From Paracoccaceae bacterium (GTDB lineage: Bacteria; Pseudomonadota; Alphaproteobacteria; Rhodobacterales; Rhodobacteraceae): a stretch of DNA of 64,000 nucleotides. Position 1 is the first letter of the stretch, and each line of letters starts with the position of its first letter. Of this stretch, positions 35,418-44,002 are shown in pieces. Location of the stretch: the NCBI GenBank assembly GCA_020637675.1, contig JACKKD010000003.1, positions 124,001 to 188,000 on the forward strand. The letters are read 5' to 3'. The notes under the pieces were generated by a model, which did no database searches, had not been told where the DNA came from, and saw nothing but the letters and a program-made list of their open reading frames with translations. Made by a program: the position numbers and the translations under genes.

Positions 35418-36083
35418 ATGACCCGCCTCTTTCATGTCCCGCTCTCTCCCTTCTGCCGCAAGGTCCGCCTGACGCTTGCGGAGAAGCGGATCGAGGTGGA
35501 GCTGGTGGAGGAGCGCTACTGGGAACAGGGACCAGAGTTCCTGCGCCGCAATCCTGCGGGCAAGATCCCGGTGATCAGACTGAACGGACGGACGATGTCC
35601 GAGAGCCAGGCAATCTGCGAGTACCTCGACGAGACGGTGCCCGAGCCGCGGCTGATGCCGCGCGATCCGGAGGGGCGCTACGAGGTGCGCCGGCTCTGCG
35701 CCTGGTTCGACGACAAGTTCCACGCCGAAGTGACCTCGAAGCTCCTCTACGAGCGAGTGAACAAGAAGGTGATGAAGCTCGGCTATCCGGATTCGAAGAA
35801 CGTCAAGTCCGGCTCGGCGCGCATCAAGTATCACCTCGACTACCTGAGCTGGCTTCTCGATCAGCGGCGATGGCTTGCGGGCAACGAGATGACGCTGGCG
35901 GATTTCGCCGCCGCCGCGCATCTCTCGAGTCTCGACTACATCTCGGACGTGGACTGGAACCGCAGCCAGAACGTGAAGGACTGGTATGCCAAGATCAAGT
36001 CGCGGCCATCGTTCCGGTCGCTCCTGGCCGACCAGGTGCCGGGTTTTCCGCCGCCGACGCATTATGCCGACCTGGATTTCTGA
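35418..36083 (+). CDS. Glutathione S-transferase family protein
   Basis: A 221-aa GST-fold protein. The N-terminal thioredoxin-like domain has SPFCRKVRLTLAEK (Ser/Cys of the glutathione site), the cis-Pro segment GKIPVI and SESQAICEYLDE that contacts the glutathione gamma-glutamyl group. The C-terminal all-helical domain has the N-capping motif LTLADFAAAAHLS. The substrate is unknown. It follows mtgA by 55 bases and precedes queG by 51 bases, on the same strand. Confidence 0.9.
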   Translation: MTRLFHVPLSPFCRKVRLTLAEKRIEVELVEERYWEQGPEFLRRNPAGKIPVIRLNGRTMSESQAICEYLDETVPEPRLMPRDPEGRYEVRRLCAWFDDKFHAEVTSKLLYERVNKKVMKLGYPDSKNVKSGSARIKYHLDYLSWLLDQRRWLAGNEMTLADFAAAAHLSSLDYISDVDWNRSQNVKDWYAKIKSRPSFRSLLADQVPGFPPPTHYADLDF

Positions 36084-36134
36084 GGTGGGCGGCCGGGGGC
36101 GCCAGCCCCGGACCCCCGAGGTATTTGGGGCAAG

Positions 36135-37181
36135 ATGAACGCCGCGGAGTTCAGGGCCGCGATCACCGCACGCGCCGTGGCAGAGGGGTTTTCGGCGGTC
36201 GGTTACTGTGCGCCCTCAGCGATCCCCAAGGCGGCGGGACGGCTCGCGGCCTTCGTCGCGGCCGGACGGCACGGGCAGATGGGCTGGATGGCGGAACGGA
36301 TGTCCTGGCGCGGCGATCCGGCCGCGCTCTGGCCCGAGGCGCGGACGGTGATCATGCTGGCCGAAAGCTACACGCCCGGCTACGACCCGCTGGCCGTTCT
36401 TGCCGAGCGCGGCCGCGCGGCGGTGTCCTGCTATGCACAGGGAAGGGATTACCACGATCTGATGAAGAAACGGCTGAAGCGGGTCGGGCGCTGGCTGATC
36501 GAGGAGGCCGCGAAGGGGTCTCAACCGGCCGAAATCAAGGTCTTTGTCGATACCGCGCCGGTGATGGAGAAGCCCCTGGCGGAGGCCGCCGGGCTCGGCT
36601 GGCAGGGCAAGCACACCAACCTCGTGAGCCGCGATCTGGGAAACTGGTTCTTCCTCGGCGCGATCTTCACCACGCTCGACCTGCCGAAGGACGAGGCGGG
36701 CACCGATCACTGCGGCTCCTGCCGGGCCTGTCTCGACATCTGCCCGACGGGCGCCTTCCCGGCACCCCGCCAGCTCGACGCGCGGCGCTGCATCTCCTAC
36801 CTGACGATCGAGCACAAGGGCCCGGTGGAGGAGGCGCTGCGGCCCCTGCTCGGCAACCGGATCTATGGTTGCGACGATTGCCTCGCGGTCTGCCCGTGGA
36901 ACAAGTTCGCGCAGGCCGCGCATGAAACGGGCTATGCCGCGCGGGTGGGCGCTCCGCCGCTGGCGGAGCTGGCGGCACTCGACGATGCCGCGTTCCGGGA
37001 GCGCTTTGCGGGGAGCCCGATCAAGCGGATCGGGCGCGACCGCTTCCTGCGCAACGTCCTTTACGCCATCGGAAATTCCGGCGATCGGGGTCTTCGGGAC
37101 GCGGCGGCGGCGCGGCTTGGCGACCCCGACCCGACAGTGGCGGATGCCGCTCGCTGGGCGCTGCGGCGGCTGGCGGAATAG
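36135..37181 (+). CDS. queG: Epoxyqueuosine reductase
   Basis: A 348-aa cobalamin- and Fe-S-dependent enzyme that reduces epoxyqueuosine to queuosine in tRNA wobble position 34, the final step of Q synthesis. Two [4Fe-4S] cysteine groups are seen: CGSCRACLDICPTGAF and CDDCLAVCPWN. The C-terminal region has a HEAT-like repeat (RDAAAARLGDPDPTVADAAR) as in characterised QueG. The ribosome binding site is weak. Confidence 0.95.
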   Translation: MNAAEFRAAITARAVAEGFSAVGYCAPSAIPKAAGRLAAFVAAGRHGQMGWMAERMSWRGDPAALWPEARTVIMLAESYTPGYDPLAVLAERGRAAVSCYAQGRDYHDLMKKRLKRVGRWLIEEAAKGSQPAEIKVFVDTAPVMEKPLAEAAGLGWQGKHTNLVSRDLGNWFFLGAIFTTLDLPKDEAGTDHCGSCRACLDICPTGAFPAPRQLDARRCISYLTIEHKGPVEEALRPLLGNRIYGCDDCLAVCPWNKFAQAAHETGYAARVGAPPLAELAALDDAAFRERFAGSPIKRIGRDRFLRNVLYAIGNSGDRGLRDAAAARLGDPDPTVADAARWALRRLAE

Positions 37182-37284
37182 GGCCGGCGGGGTGCGGCTG
37201 CGGAAATCGGGGTGGCCATGCGGGTGATTCGGCTTCATCCTTGGTTGTCCCGCTCAGTCGGGCGGAGGAACCGAGGAGGAAACC

Positions 37285-37479
37285 ATGAGCCGGCCTGCTG
37301 CTGACCGCCGCACGAGTTCCGAGGGAAGCCGTCTGAAGCGCTTCGTAGAGATCGAGAGAACCCAGGGATCGGAGGGCAGCCATCCTGCCGCCCGCGCGCT
37401 GCACGAACGCCCCGCAGAGCGCGACGACGGCACCAAGGTGCGGGAGTATGCCCGGATCGAGCGGGGGCGGACGGCCTGA
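37285..37479 (+). CDS. Small charged protein of unknown function
   Basis: A 64-aa reading frame preceded by GAGGAGG five bases before its ATG, one of the best ribosome binding sites in the region. The product is hydrophilic and rich in Arg, Glu and Ser (SEGSRLKRFVEIERTQGSEG, ending EYARIERGRTA), with no membrane segment or known motif. It stands between queG and the convergent ankyrin gene. The evidence is the ribosome binding site and the absence of any other gene on either strand; a chance frame in GC-rich DNA remains possible. Confidence 0.45.
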   Translation: MSRPAADRRTSSEGSRLKRFVEIERTQGSEGSHPAARALHERPAERDDGTKVREYARIERGRTA

Positions 37480-37495
37480 CGGCGGGCCTTCGGCC

Positions 37496-38167
37496 TCAGC
37501 CTCCGTCATCGAGGATCGCCAGAATCGCGTCGAATCCGCGCGCGGCCGCGTGGTCGCGGGGCGTTCTTCCGTCCCGGTCTGTGATCTTCTGGTCCGCTCC
37601 GGCCGCGACCAGCGCCTGGACGGTCGCCTGGTGGGTCGGGCCGCCATCACCGAGGATCACCGCCTCCAGGAGCGCGGTCCAGCCGAGGTTGTTGACGTGA
37701 TCGAGCGGCGCGCCCGCCGCTATGAGGCGGCGCACGATCTCGGCATGGCCAAGCTCGGACGCGGCGATGAGCGCGTTGCCGTCCCAGTTGGTGTGGATCA
37801 GGTCGGGCCGGTTGCCGAGGTCGAGGGCAAGCGACATGAGGGCGAGATCGCCCGCGACGGCAGCGATGGTGACGACATCGTAGCCCTGCCAGTCCTGCGC
37901 GTTCATGTCGGCGCCGCCCTTGGCGAGTGCCTTCAGCGCCGCGTCCGCCGAGGCGAAGGCAGCGAGAATCGTCGCCGTCCTTCGGCGCCGGTCGCGGGCG
38001 TTCAGTCCGGCGCCCTCGGCGATCAGGCGGCGGATCGACGCCGCGTCGTCGTCGAGCGCGGCACGGTGGAGGCCGCGGTAGCCGGCGGTCTCTTCGGGCG
38101 AGGGCGCGACCTGGGCGGCGGCCGGTGCGGCGGCGAGGAGAAGAAGCGCGACGAGCAGGCGGATCAT
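37496..38167 (-). CDS. Exported ankyrin-repeat protein
   Basis: A 223-aa protein with a signal peptide (MIRLLVALLLLAAAPAAAQ, cleavage after AQ or AAA). Four to five ankyrin repeats follow, with typical helix-turn segments GLHRAALDDDAASIRRLIAEG, GYDVVTIAAVAGDLALMSLAL (each shown in part), NALIAASELGHAEIVRRLIA, GWTALLEAVILGDG and RTPRDHAAARGFDAILAIL. It is presumably periplasmic and binds a protein partner; similar exported ankyrin proteins sometimes accompany catalase or toxin immunity roles, which cannot be claimed here. The ATG at 38167 follows GGGAG. Confidence 0.88.
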   Translation of the reverse strand: MIRLLVALLLLAAAPAAAQVAPSPEETAGYRGLHRAALDDDAASIRRLIAEGAGLNARDRRRRTATILAAFASADAALKALAKGGADMNAQDWQGYDVVTIAAVAGDLALMSLALDLGNRPDLIHTNWDGNALIAASELGHAEIVRRLIAAGAPLDHVNNLGWTALLEAVILGDGGPTHQATVQALVAAGADQKITDRDGRTPRDHAAARGFDAILAILDDGG

Positions 38168-38258
38168 CGGGAACTCCCTAAGACGCGGACGGGCGGCGGG
38201 CTTGCCGGGGCGGGGCCGTCCGACCATATGGGACAGGAACCGGAGATGGGGCGCCAGC

Positions 38259-39032
38259 ATGGACTTTCGCGAAAGACTTTCCGACTTTCTGGAACGCCCC
38301 GCCATCCGTCGCGGCATCATCGGCGTGATCGTCCTGAACGCCCTGATCCTCGGGCTCGAAACCTCCGGGCGTGCCATGGCGGCGGCGGGCGACCTGCTGG
38401 TTACGCTTGACCGGATCTGCCTTGCGATCTTCGTGGCCGAGATCGGTTCGAAGCTTTTCGTCCGCCGGCTGGGGTTCTTCCGCGACGGCTGGAACCTCTT
38501 CGACTTCGTCATCGTCGCCGTCGCGCTCGTGCCCGCCGGGCAGGGATTCGCGGTGCTGCGGGTACTGCGCATCCTCAGGGTCCTTCGGCTCGTCTCCGCT
38601 GCGCCACGGCTCAGGCGCGTGGTGGAGGGGTTCCTAACCGCGCTACCGGGCATGGGCTCGGTCTTCCTGCTGATGGGGATCATCTTCTACGTCGGCGCGG
38701 TGATGGCGACGAAGCTCTTCGGCGCGACCTTCCCCGAATGGTTCGGCACGCTCGGCCGGTCGGGCTACACGCTCTTCCAGGTGATGACGCTGGAAAGCTG
38801 GTCGATGGGAATCGTGCGGCCGGTGATGGAGGTCCACGACTGGGCCTGGGCCTTCTTCCTGCCCTTCATCCTCGTCACCACCTTCGCGGTGATGAACCTC
38901 GTCGTCGGCCTCATCGTGAACTCGATGCAGGCCGCGCACAGCGCCGAGGAGGTGGCCCAGACGGATGCCTACCGGGAAGAGGTTCTGGCACGTCTGAAGG
39001 CGATCGAAACGCGGCTCGAACCGCCGAAGTAG
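38259..39032 (+). CDS. Single-domain voltage-gated sodium channel (BacNav family)
   Basis: A 257-aa six-helix cation channel that would assemble as a homotetramer in the inner membrane. S1-S3 lie within about 15-90; the S4 voltage sensor at about 98-120 has arginines every third residue (R101, R104, R107, R110). The pore helix and selectivity filter TLESWSM (T177-E179-S180-W181) match the sodium-selective NaChBac/NavAb filter TLESW, and S6 (about 200-222) ends in a gate with an Asn (VGLIVN). A C-terminal helical tail (EEVAQTDAYREEVLARLKAI) resembles the coiled-coil tetramerisation domain. The ATG at 38259 fits channel N-termini. The stop lies 7 bases from the convergent dxs stop. Confidence 0.93.
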   Translation: MDFRERLSDFLERPAIRRGIIGVIVLNALILGLETSGRAMAAAGDLLVTLDRICLAIFVAEIGSKLFVRRLGFFRDGWNLFDFVIVAVALVPAGQGFAVLRVLRILRVLRLVSAAPRLRRVVEGFLTALPGMGSVFLLMGIIFYVGAVMATKLFGATFPEWFGTLGRSGYTLFQVMTLESWSMGIVRPVMEVHDWAWAFFLPFILVTTFAVMNLVVGLIVNSMQAAHSAEEVAQTDAYREEVLARLKAIETRLEPPK

Positions 39033-39039
39033 AGACGAT

Positions 39040-40956
39040 TCAGGCGCGCAGTCCAGCAACCATGGCCACGCCAAGCACCTCCAGCACCTTCGCTTCGATC
39101 TCGGCCGCATTCATGCCGGCCACGGCATACATGTCCTCGGGCGAGGCCTGGTCGATGAAGGTGTCGGGGAGCACCATGGCGCGGAACTTCAGACCGCGGT
39201 CGAAGACGCCTTCCTCGGCCAGAAGCTGGGCGACATGGGAGCCGAAGCCGCCGATGGCGCCCTCCTCGATGGTGATGAGCGCCTCGTGGTGGCGGGCGAG
39301 CGACAGGATCAGGTCGCGGTCGAGGGGCTTGGCGAAGCGGGCATCGGCCACCGTGGGCGCGAGGCCGCGCTGACTGAGGCTCTCGCAGGCCTTCAGCACC
39401 TCCGCGAGCCTCGTGCCGAAGGAGAGGATGGCGACGCGGCCACCCTCGACGACAATGCGGCCCTTCCCGATTTCGAGCGGCATCCCGCGCTCCGGCATCT
39501 CGACGCCGACCCCCTCGCCCCGCGGATAGCGGAAGGCACTGGGCCGGTCGTCGATCGCGGCGGCGGTGGCGACCATGTGGACAAGCTCCGCCTCATCGGC
39601 CGCGGCCATGACCACCATGTCGGGCAGGTTGGCGAGGAAGGCCACGTCGAAGCTGCCGGCGTGGGTCGCGCCGTCTGCGCCGACGAGCCCGGCCCGGTCG
39701 ATGGCGAAGCGGACGGGAAGCCGCTGGATCGCGACGTCATGCACGACCTGATCGTAGCCGCGCTGCAGGAAGGTCGAGTAGATCGCGCAGAAAGGTTTCA
39801 GGCCGCCGGCGGCGAGCCCGGCTGAGAAGGTAACGGCATGCTGTTCGGCGATGCCCACGTCGAAAGAGCGGCGCGGGAAGCGTTCGGCAAAGAGGTTCAG
39901 GCCCGTGCCGTCCGGCATCGCGGCGGTGACAGCGACGATCCTGTCGTCCGCCTCGGCCTCGCGGATCAGGCTCTGCGCGAAGACCTTGGTATAGGCGGGC
40001 GCGTTCGAGGGCGCCTTCTTCTGCTCGCCCGTCACCGGGTCGAACTTCGCCGTAGCGTGGCCCCTGTCGGCGGCGCGTTCGGCGGGCGCGAAGCCCTTGC
40101 CCTTCTTCGTCAGCACATGGATGAGCGTCGGCCCCGTCGCCCGCGCCTTCGCGGTGCGCAACACGGGAAGGAGCTGGTCGAGGTCGTGGCCGTCGATCGG
40201 CCCGACATAGGTGAAGCCGAGCTCCTCGAAGAGGGTCCCGCCGATGGTCATGCCCTTCAGCATCTCCTTGGCGCGGCGTGCACCTTCCTGGAAGGGCTCC
40301 GGCAGGAGGCTTATCGCGCCCTTGGCGGCCGCCTTCAATTCCTGGAACGGTGGCTCGGCATAGAGACGGGACAGGTAGGCCGACAGGGCGCCCACCGGCG
40401 GCGCGATCGACATCTCGTTGTCATTGAGGACGACGAAGAGCCGCTTCTTCAGGTGGCCGGCATTGTTCAGCGCCTCGAACGCCATGCCCGCGCTCATCGC
40501 GCCGTCGCCGATCACCGCCACGGCCTCGCCCGGGCTGCCGCCAAGATCGCGCGCCACGGCAAAGCCCAGGGCGGCGGAGATGGAGGTGGAGGAGTGGGCG
40601 GCGCCGAAGGGATCGTAGGGCGACTCCGAGCGCTTGGTGAAGCCCGATAGCCCGGCCTTCTGGCGCAGCGTGCGGATACGGTCGCGCCGGCCCGTCAGGA
40701 TCTTGTGCGGATAGCACTGGTGGCCGACGTCCCAGATGATCTTGTCGCGGGGCGCGTCGAAGACCGCGTGGAGCGCGACGGTGAGTTCCACCACCCCGAG
40801 CCCGGCGCCCAGGTGGCCGCCAGTCACCGACACGGCGCTGATGGTTTCGGCCCGGAGTTCGTCGGCGAGCATCCGAAGCTCGCGGTCGGAAAGCACCTTC
40901 ATGTCGGCGGGCGTCGTCACGCGGTCGAGCGTGGGGGTCTTGGGTCGGTCGGTCAT
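39040..40956 (-). CDS. dxs: 1-deoxy-D-xylulose-5-phosphate synthase
   Basis: A 638-aa thiamine-diphosphate enzyme that condenses pyruvate and glyceraldehyde 3-phosphate, the entry step of the MEP isoprenoid pathway. The N-terminal TPP domain has GHLGAGLGVVELTVALH and GDGAMSAGMAFEALNNAGH with the metal-binding NDNEMSI; the pyrimidine-binding and transketolase C-terminal domains follow (DVGIAEQHAVTFSAGLA). It is the last gene of the HDAC-like/xseB/ispA/dxs operon, 21 bases after ispA, the typical alphaproteobacterial arrangement. Confidence 0.97.
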   Translation of the reverse strand: MTDRPKTPTLDRVTTPADMKVLSDRELRMLADELRAETISAVSVTGGHLGAGLGVVELTVALHAVFDAPRDKIIWDVGHQCYPHKILTGRRDRIRTLRQKAGLSGFTKRSESPYDPFGAAHSSTSISAALGFAVARDLGGSPGEAVAVIGDGAMSAGMAFEALNNAGHLKKRLFVVLNDNEMSIAPPVGALSAYLSRLYAEPPFQELKAAAKGAISLLPEPFQEGARRAKEMLKGMTIGGTLFEELGFTYVGPIDGHDLDQLLPVLRTAKARATGPTLIHVLTKKGKGFAPAERAADRGHATAKFDPVTGEQKKAPSNAPAYTKVFAQSLIREAEADDRIVAVTAAMPDGTGLNLFAERFPRRSFDVGIAEQHAVTFSAGLAAGGLKPFCAIYSTFLQRGYDQVVHDVAIQRLPVRFAIDRAGLVGADGATHAGSFDVAFLANLPDMVVMAAADEAELVHMVATAAAIDDRPSAFRYPRGEGVGVEMPERGMPLEIGKGRIVVEGGRVAILSFGTRLAEVLKACESLSQRGLAPTVADARFAKPLDRDLILSLARHHEALITIEEGAIGGFGSHVAQLLAEEGVFDRGLKFRAMVLPDTFIDQASPEDMYAVAGMNAAEIEAKVLEVLGVAMVAGLRA

Positions 40957-40977
40957 GCGCCCTCCCCGGGCGTGCGC

Positions 40978-41844
40978 TCAGCTTTCGCGGGCAATAACGA
41001 AACGCGCGGCCTCTCTCAAGGTTTCGGCAGCGGCAGCATAGGGGAAAAGCGCGGCTTCCGCCTCCGCCACGAGGTCGCGGGCGCGTTTTTTCGCGCCATC
41101 GAGGCCGAGATGCGAGACAAACGTGGCCTTGCCCGCCGCGGCATCCTTGCCGAGCGCCTTGCCGGCCTTGGCCGGATCGCCCTCCACGTCGAGGATGTCG
41201 TCGGCGATCTGGAAGGCAAGGCCGAGGGCGCGCGCATAGGCGGTAAGCGGCGCCGGGTCGGCGCCGGCGAGGATCGCGCCGGCGGTGGCGGAAAATGCGA
41301 TCAGCGCGCCGGTCTTGCCCGCCTGAAGCGCGGTGATCTCGTCGAGCGTGAGCGGCCGGGGCGCGGTTTCGGCCGCGATGTCGAGCGCCTGGCCGAGCAC
41401 CATGCCTTCGGCGCCGGAGGCGCGGGCGAGGGCGGCGACGAGCGCGATGCGCCGGTCGGCGGGGCCGAGCGCCGCACCGGTGAGAAGCTCGAAGGCCAGG
41501 GTCTGAAGGGCGTCGCCCGCCAGAACGGCCGTGGCCTCGTCCCACTTCACATGGAGCGTCGGCTGGCCGCGGCGGAGCGCGTCGTCATCCATGCAGGGCA
41601 GGTCGTCGTGGACGAGCGAATAGGCATGGAGCGCCTCGACGGCGGCGGCGGCGGGCATGGCGCCGGCGGCCGGGATGCCGTGGAGCGCGGCGCTTTCCAG
41701 CACGAGAAAGGCCCGCAGGCGCTTCCCCCCCTGAAGCGCGTAGCGCATGGCGTGGACGACGGGGACTTCCGCGCGCTCGGCCAGCGCGGCATCGAGTGCG
41801 GCCTGCACCCCGGCCTGCGCCGCCTGCAGACGTCGCGCGAACAC
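40978..41844 (-). CDS. ispA: Polyprenyl synthetase (farnesyl/geranylgeranyl diphosphate synthase)
   Basis: A 288-aa prenyl elongase that joins IPP to allylic diphosphates. The first aspartate-rich motif is DDLPCMDDD (80-88, with the two-residue insertion of type II farnesyl diphosphate synthases) and the second is DDILD at about 219-223. The substrate-binding GGKRLR is at 39-44. A GTG start at 41844 directly abuts the xseB stop (TAG-GTG), so translation is coupled. Chain length is most likely C15. Confidence 0.94.
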   Translation of the reverse strand: MFARRLQAAQAGVQAALDAALAERAEVPVVHAMRYALQGGKRLRAFLVLESAALHGIPAAGAMPAAAAVEALHAYSLVHDDLPCMDDDALRRGQPTLHVKWDEATAVLAGDALQTLAFELLTGAALGPADRRIALVAALARASGAEGMVLGQALDIAAETAPRPLTLDEITALQAGKTGALIAFSATAGAILAGADPAPLTAYARALGLAFQIADDILDVEGDPAKAGKALGKDAAAGKATFVSHLGLDGAKKRARDLVAEAEAALFPYAAAAETLREAARFVIARES

Positions 41845-42081
41845 CTAGAGCCCTTCGGCCGGCACCGTTCCGGTGGGCGCGCCGTCGGGGCCGAGGGTGA
41901 TCTTCGCCACCTTCTCCTCCGCTTCCTTCAGCTTCTTCTCGCAATGCGCCTTGAGCCGTGCGCCTTCTTCGTAAAGCGCGATGGATTTCTCCAGCTCAAC
42001 GTTGCCGGATTCGAGATCGCGCACGACCGCTTCCAACTTCTTCATCGCTTCCTCGAAGCTCATCCCGGTCAGATCGCTCAT
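41845..42081 (-). CDS. xseB: Exodeoxyribonuclease VII small subunit
   Basis: A 78-aa subunit that joins several copies to XseA in the single-strand-specific exonuclease VII. It shows the family pattern MSFEEAMKKLEAVVRDLESG followed by ELEKSIALYEEGARLKAHCE. It lies between the deacetylase-like gene (4-base ATGA overlap) and ispA (adjacent stop/start), the conserved xseB-ispA-dxs order. Confidence 0.95.
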   Translation of the reverse strand: MSDLTGMSFEEAMKKLEAVVRDLESGNVELEKSIALYEEGARLKAHCEKKLKEAEEKVAKITLGPDGAPTGTVPAEGL

Positions 42082-43013
42082 GCGTCCCGCTCCATCAGCA
42101 CGTCCAGATGCGCGGCGACCGAGGCCGCGAGCGCGTCGAGATCATAGCCGCCTTCGAGTGCGGAGACCACCCGGCCGCCGCAGACCTCGGCGGCCAGGTC
42201 CGAGATCGCGCGGGTGATCCAGGTGTAGTCGGCTTCCGTCCACATCAGGTTGGCGAGCGGATCGTCGCGGTGCGCGTCGAATCCCGCGGATACGAGGATC
42301 AGGTCGGGCCGGAACGCCCCTACGCGGGCGAGCGCCGGTGCCCAGGCTGCGCGCATCTCCGCACCGCCGGTGCCGGGTCGAAGCGGCAGGTTGACGACCT
42401 GCCCGTGCGCGCCCGTCTCCTCCGCCCGGCCGGTACCCGGCCAGAGCGGGAACTGGTGCGAGGAGACGAAGACCGCGCGCGCTTCGTCCCAGAGGAGGTC
42501 CTGCGTGCCATTGCCGTGGTGAACGTCGAAGTCGAGCACGGCGATCCGCGATAGCCCATGAACATCGAGCGCGTATTTGGCCGCGATGGCGACCGTGCCG
42601 AACAGGCAGAAGCCCATCGCGCGGGTTCTCTCGGCGTGGTGGCCGGGCGGACGCATGGCTACGAAGGCGTTTCGCGCCTCGCCCTTCAGGACGGCATCGA
42701 CGGCGGCCTCGATGCCGCCCACGGCGCGGAGGGCCGCTTCCCACGAGCCCTCGGACATGAAGGTGTCGGCGTCGATCTGGTTGCCGTCGCCGGCCTTCGG
42801 TCGTGCCGCCCTGATCTCTGCGACATAGGACGCCGCATGGCAGCGCAGAAGCTCGGCCTCGGCGGCGAGGGGCGCCTCGCGCCGGTCGAGCGCGGCGAAG
42901 CGCTCGGCCGTCAGGGCCTCCAGAATGGCGTGGAGCCTGTCCACCCGTTCGGGATGGCCGGGGGGCGTGACGTGGTTCAGGGCGGCGGGGTGGGTGAGGA
43001 AAAGCGTGGTCAT
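42078..43013 (-). CDS. Histone deacetylase-family protein
   Basis: A 311-aa member of the arginase/deacetylase fold (class II HDAC/AcuC-like), Zn-dependent amidohydrolases that in bacteria act on acetylated polyamines, acetoin-linked proteins or other acyl amides. The catalytic His pair is in MRPPGHHAERTRAMGFCLF (shown in part), the zinc ligands in VLDFDVHHGNGTQ and SAGFDAHRDDPLA, and the EGGYD turn is near the end. It is the first gene of the operon with xseB, ispA and dxs; this linkage is common in Rhodobacterales although the functional link to isoprenoids is unknown. Confidence 0.93.
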   Translation of the reverse strand: MTTLFLTHPAALNHVTPPGHPERVDRLHAILEALTAERFAALDRREAPLAAEAELLRCHAASYVAEIRAARPKAGDGNQIDADTFMSEGSWEAALRAVGGIEAAVDAVLKGEARNAFVAMRPPGHHAERTRAMGFCLFGTVAIAAKYALDVHGLSRIAVLDFDVHHGNGTQDLLWDEARAVFVSSHQFPLWPGTGRAEETGAHGQVVNLPLRPGTGGAEMRAAWAPALARVGAFRPDLILVSAGFDAHRDDPLANLMWTEADYTWITRAISDLAAEVCGGRVVSALEGGYDLDALAASVAAHLDVLMERDA

Positions 43014-43149
43014 TCCGCGACCCTAGCGCGGTTTCATGCAATCGCAACACCAGAGGCTTCTTTGCTTCTCGTTGATTCATATCAATTCATGAATGTCTCC
43101 ATGTGTGCAGCCTGTGTACTGGGGCTAAGTCTTGAAATTAGGAGACGTG

Positions 43150-43911
43150 ATGATGCTCAAGAACAAGCTGGTACTGAGTGCAGGGGTTTCCGCATTGGCG
43201 GTTCTGACGGCGTTCGCCTTCGTGGACCGGTCCGACACCGGCAACCTTGGTGTTTCGGCCGCGTCGGCCCAGGAGTCGGGCTCCCAGCAGGGCAACCAGG
43301 GCGGCCAGGGGCAGGGCGGCTCGGGGTCCCAGGCGGGACAGGGAAACCAGGGTGGTCAGGGTACCGGACAAGGCGGCCCGGGCGACGATTCGGACGGCAA
43401 GGGTCCGCAGGCCGGCGGTCCGTCCACCTCAGGCAGCGGCGGCGGCAAGCCGGTCTGGGCGCAGGAAGGCATCCCGGAGGTCGAGCTTGGTCGCCTGAGC
43501 GTGGCGCGTTCGCCCGACCAGGTGCTACAGCGCGCCTACGACGAGGCGCTCGCCAGCCTCTCGCCGGAGATGGTGGACTTCTACTCGATGTCGCTCGACG
43601 AGATGATCCTGGAACTCTCGACCAACTGGGACAACATCACCATCATCGACTCGCCGCTCCAGAACCTCGCGCTTCTGGAAGACGCGCTGGACGGGACGTC
43701 TCAGCTCACGTCGCTCGGCGTGACGAACACCAATGACACGCTGATGGCGGTGTTCCTTGGCGTTGCCTCCGACAAGAACGTCGCGATCTCGCCCGATACG
43801 GCGATTGCGGTGTCCACCATCCTCGGTACGCCTCTTTCGGATGCCGAGGCGGCGGCTCTCGCTGCGGACGCCGAAGCAATCCGGATCGCGGTTCTCGCCG
43901 GTCACGGCTGA
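43150..43911 (+). CDS. Exported protein with Gly/Gln-rich linker and a conserved C-terminal domain (paralog A)
   Basis: A 253-aa protein. The signal peptide (about 1-39, KLVLSAGVSALAVLTAFAF, end SAASAQ) is followed by a low-complexity region at about 40-97 made of G, Q, S and N (pattern GNQGGQGQGG and similar), then a domain of about 155 residues starting KPVWAQEGIPEVELGRL. That domain is predicted helical and contains QRAYDEALASL, SPLQNLALLEDALDG and FLGVASDKN, ending IRIAVLAGHG. The next gene carries the same domain with about two-thirds identity by eye. No known family is recognised. ATG at 43150 or 43153 follows GGAG. The upstream gap is AT-rich with a perfect palindrome ATTCATGAAT (43085-43094). 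Confidence 0.85.
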   Translation: MMLKNKLVLSAGVSALAVLTAFAFVDRSDTGNLGVSAASAQESGSQQGNQGGQGQGGSGSQAGQGNQGGQGTGQGGPGDDSDGKGPQAGGPSTSGSGGGKPVWAQEGIPEVELGRLSVARSPDQVLQRAYDEALASLSPEMVDFYSMSLDEMILELSTNWDNITIIDSPLQNLALLEDALDGTSQLTSLGVTNTNDTLMAVFLGVASDKNVAISPDTAIAVSTILGTPLSDAEAAALAADAEAIRIAVLAGHG

Positions 43912-43925
43912 GGCGCTTCCGAAAA

Positions 43926-43956
43926 GGCCCGGCGCGCGATCGCGGCGCGCCGGGCC
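43926..43956 (+). other. Strong hairpin between the two paralogs
   Basis: A perfect 12-base-pair GC stem (43926-43937 with 43945-43956) and 7-base loop, 15 bases after the first paralog's stop. No T-run follows. It may partly terminate or stabilise the first transcript, giving unequal expression of the two copies (inference). Confidence 0.7.
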
Positions 43957-44002
43957 AACCATGGTAACGGGGGCGTCGATCAAAGATATGGGGAGACGGT
44001 TC

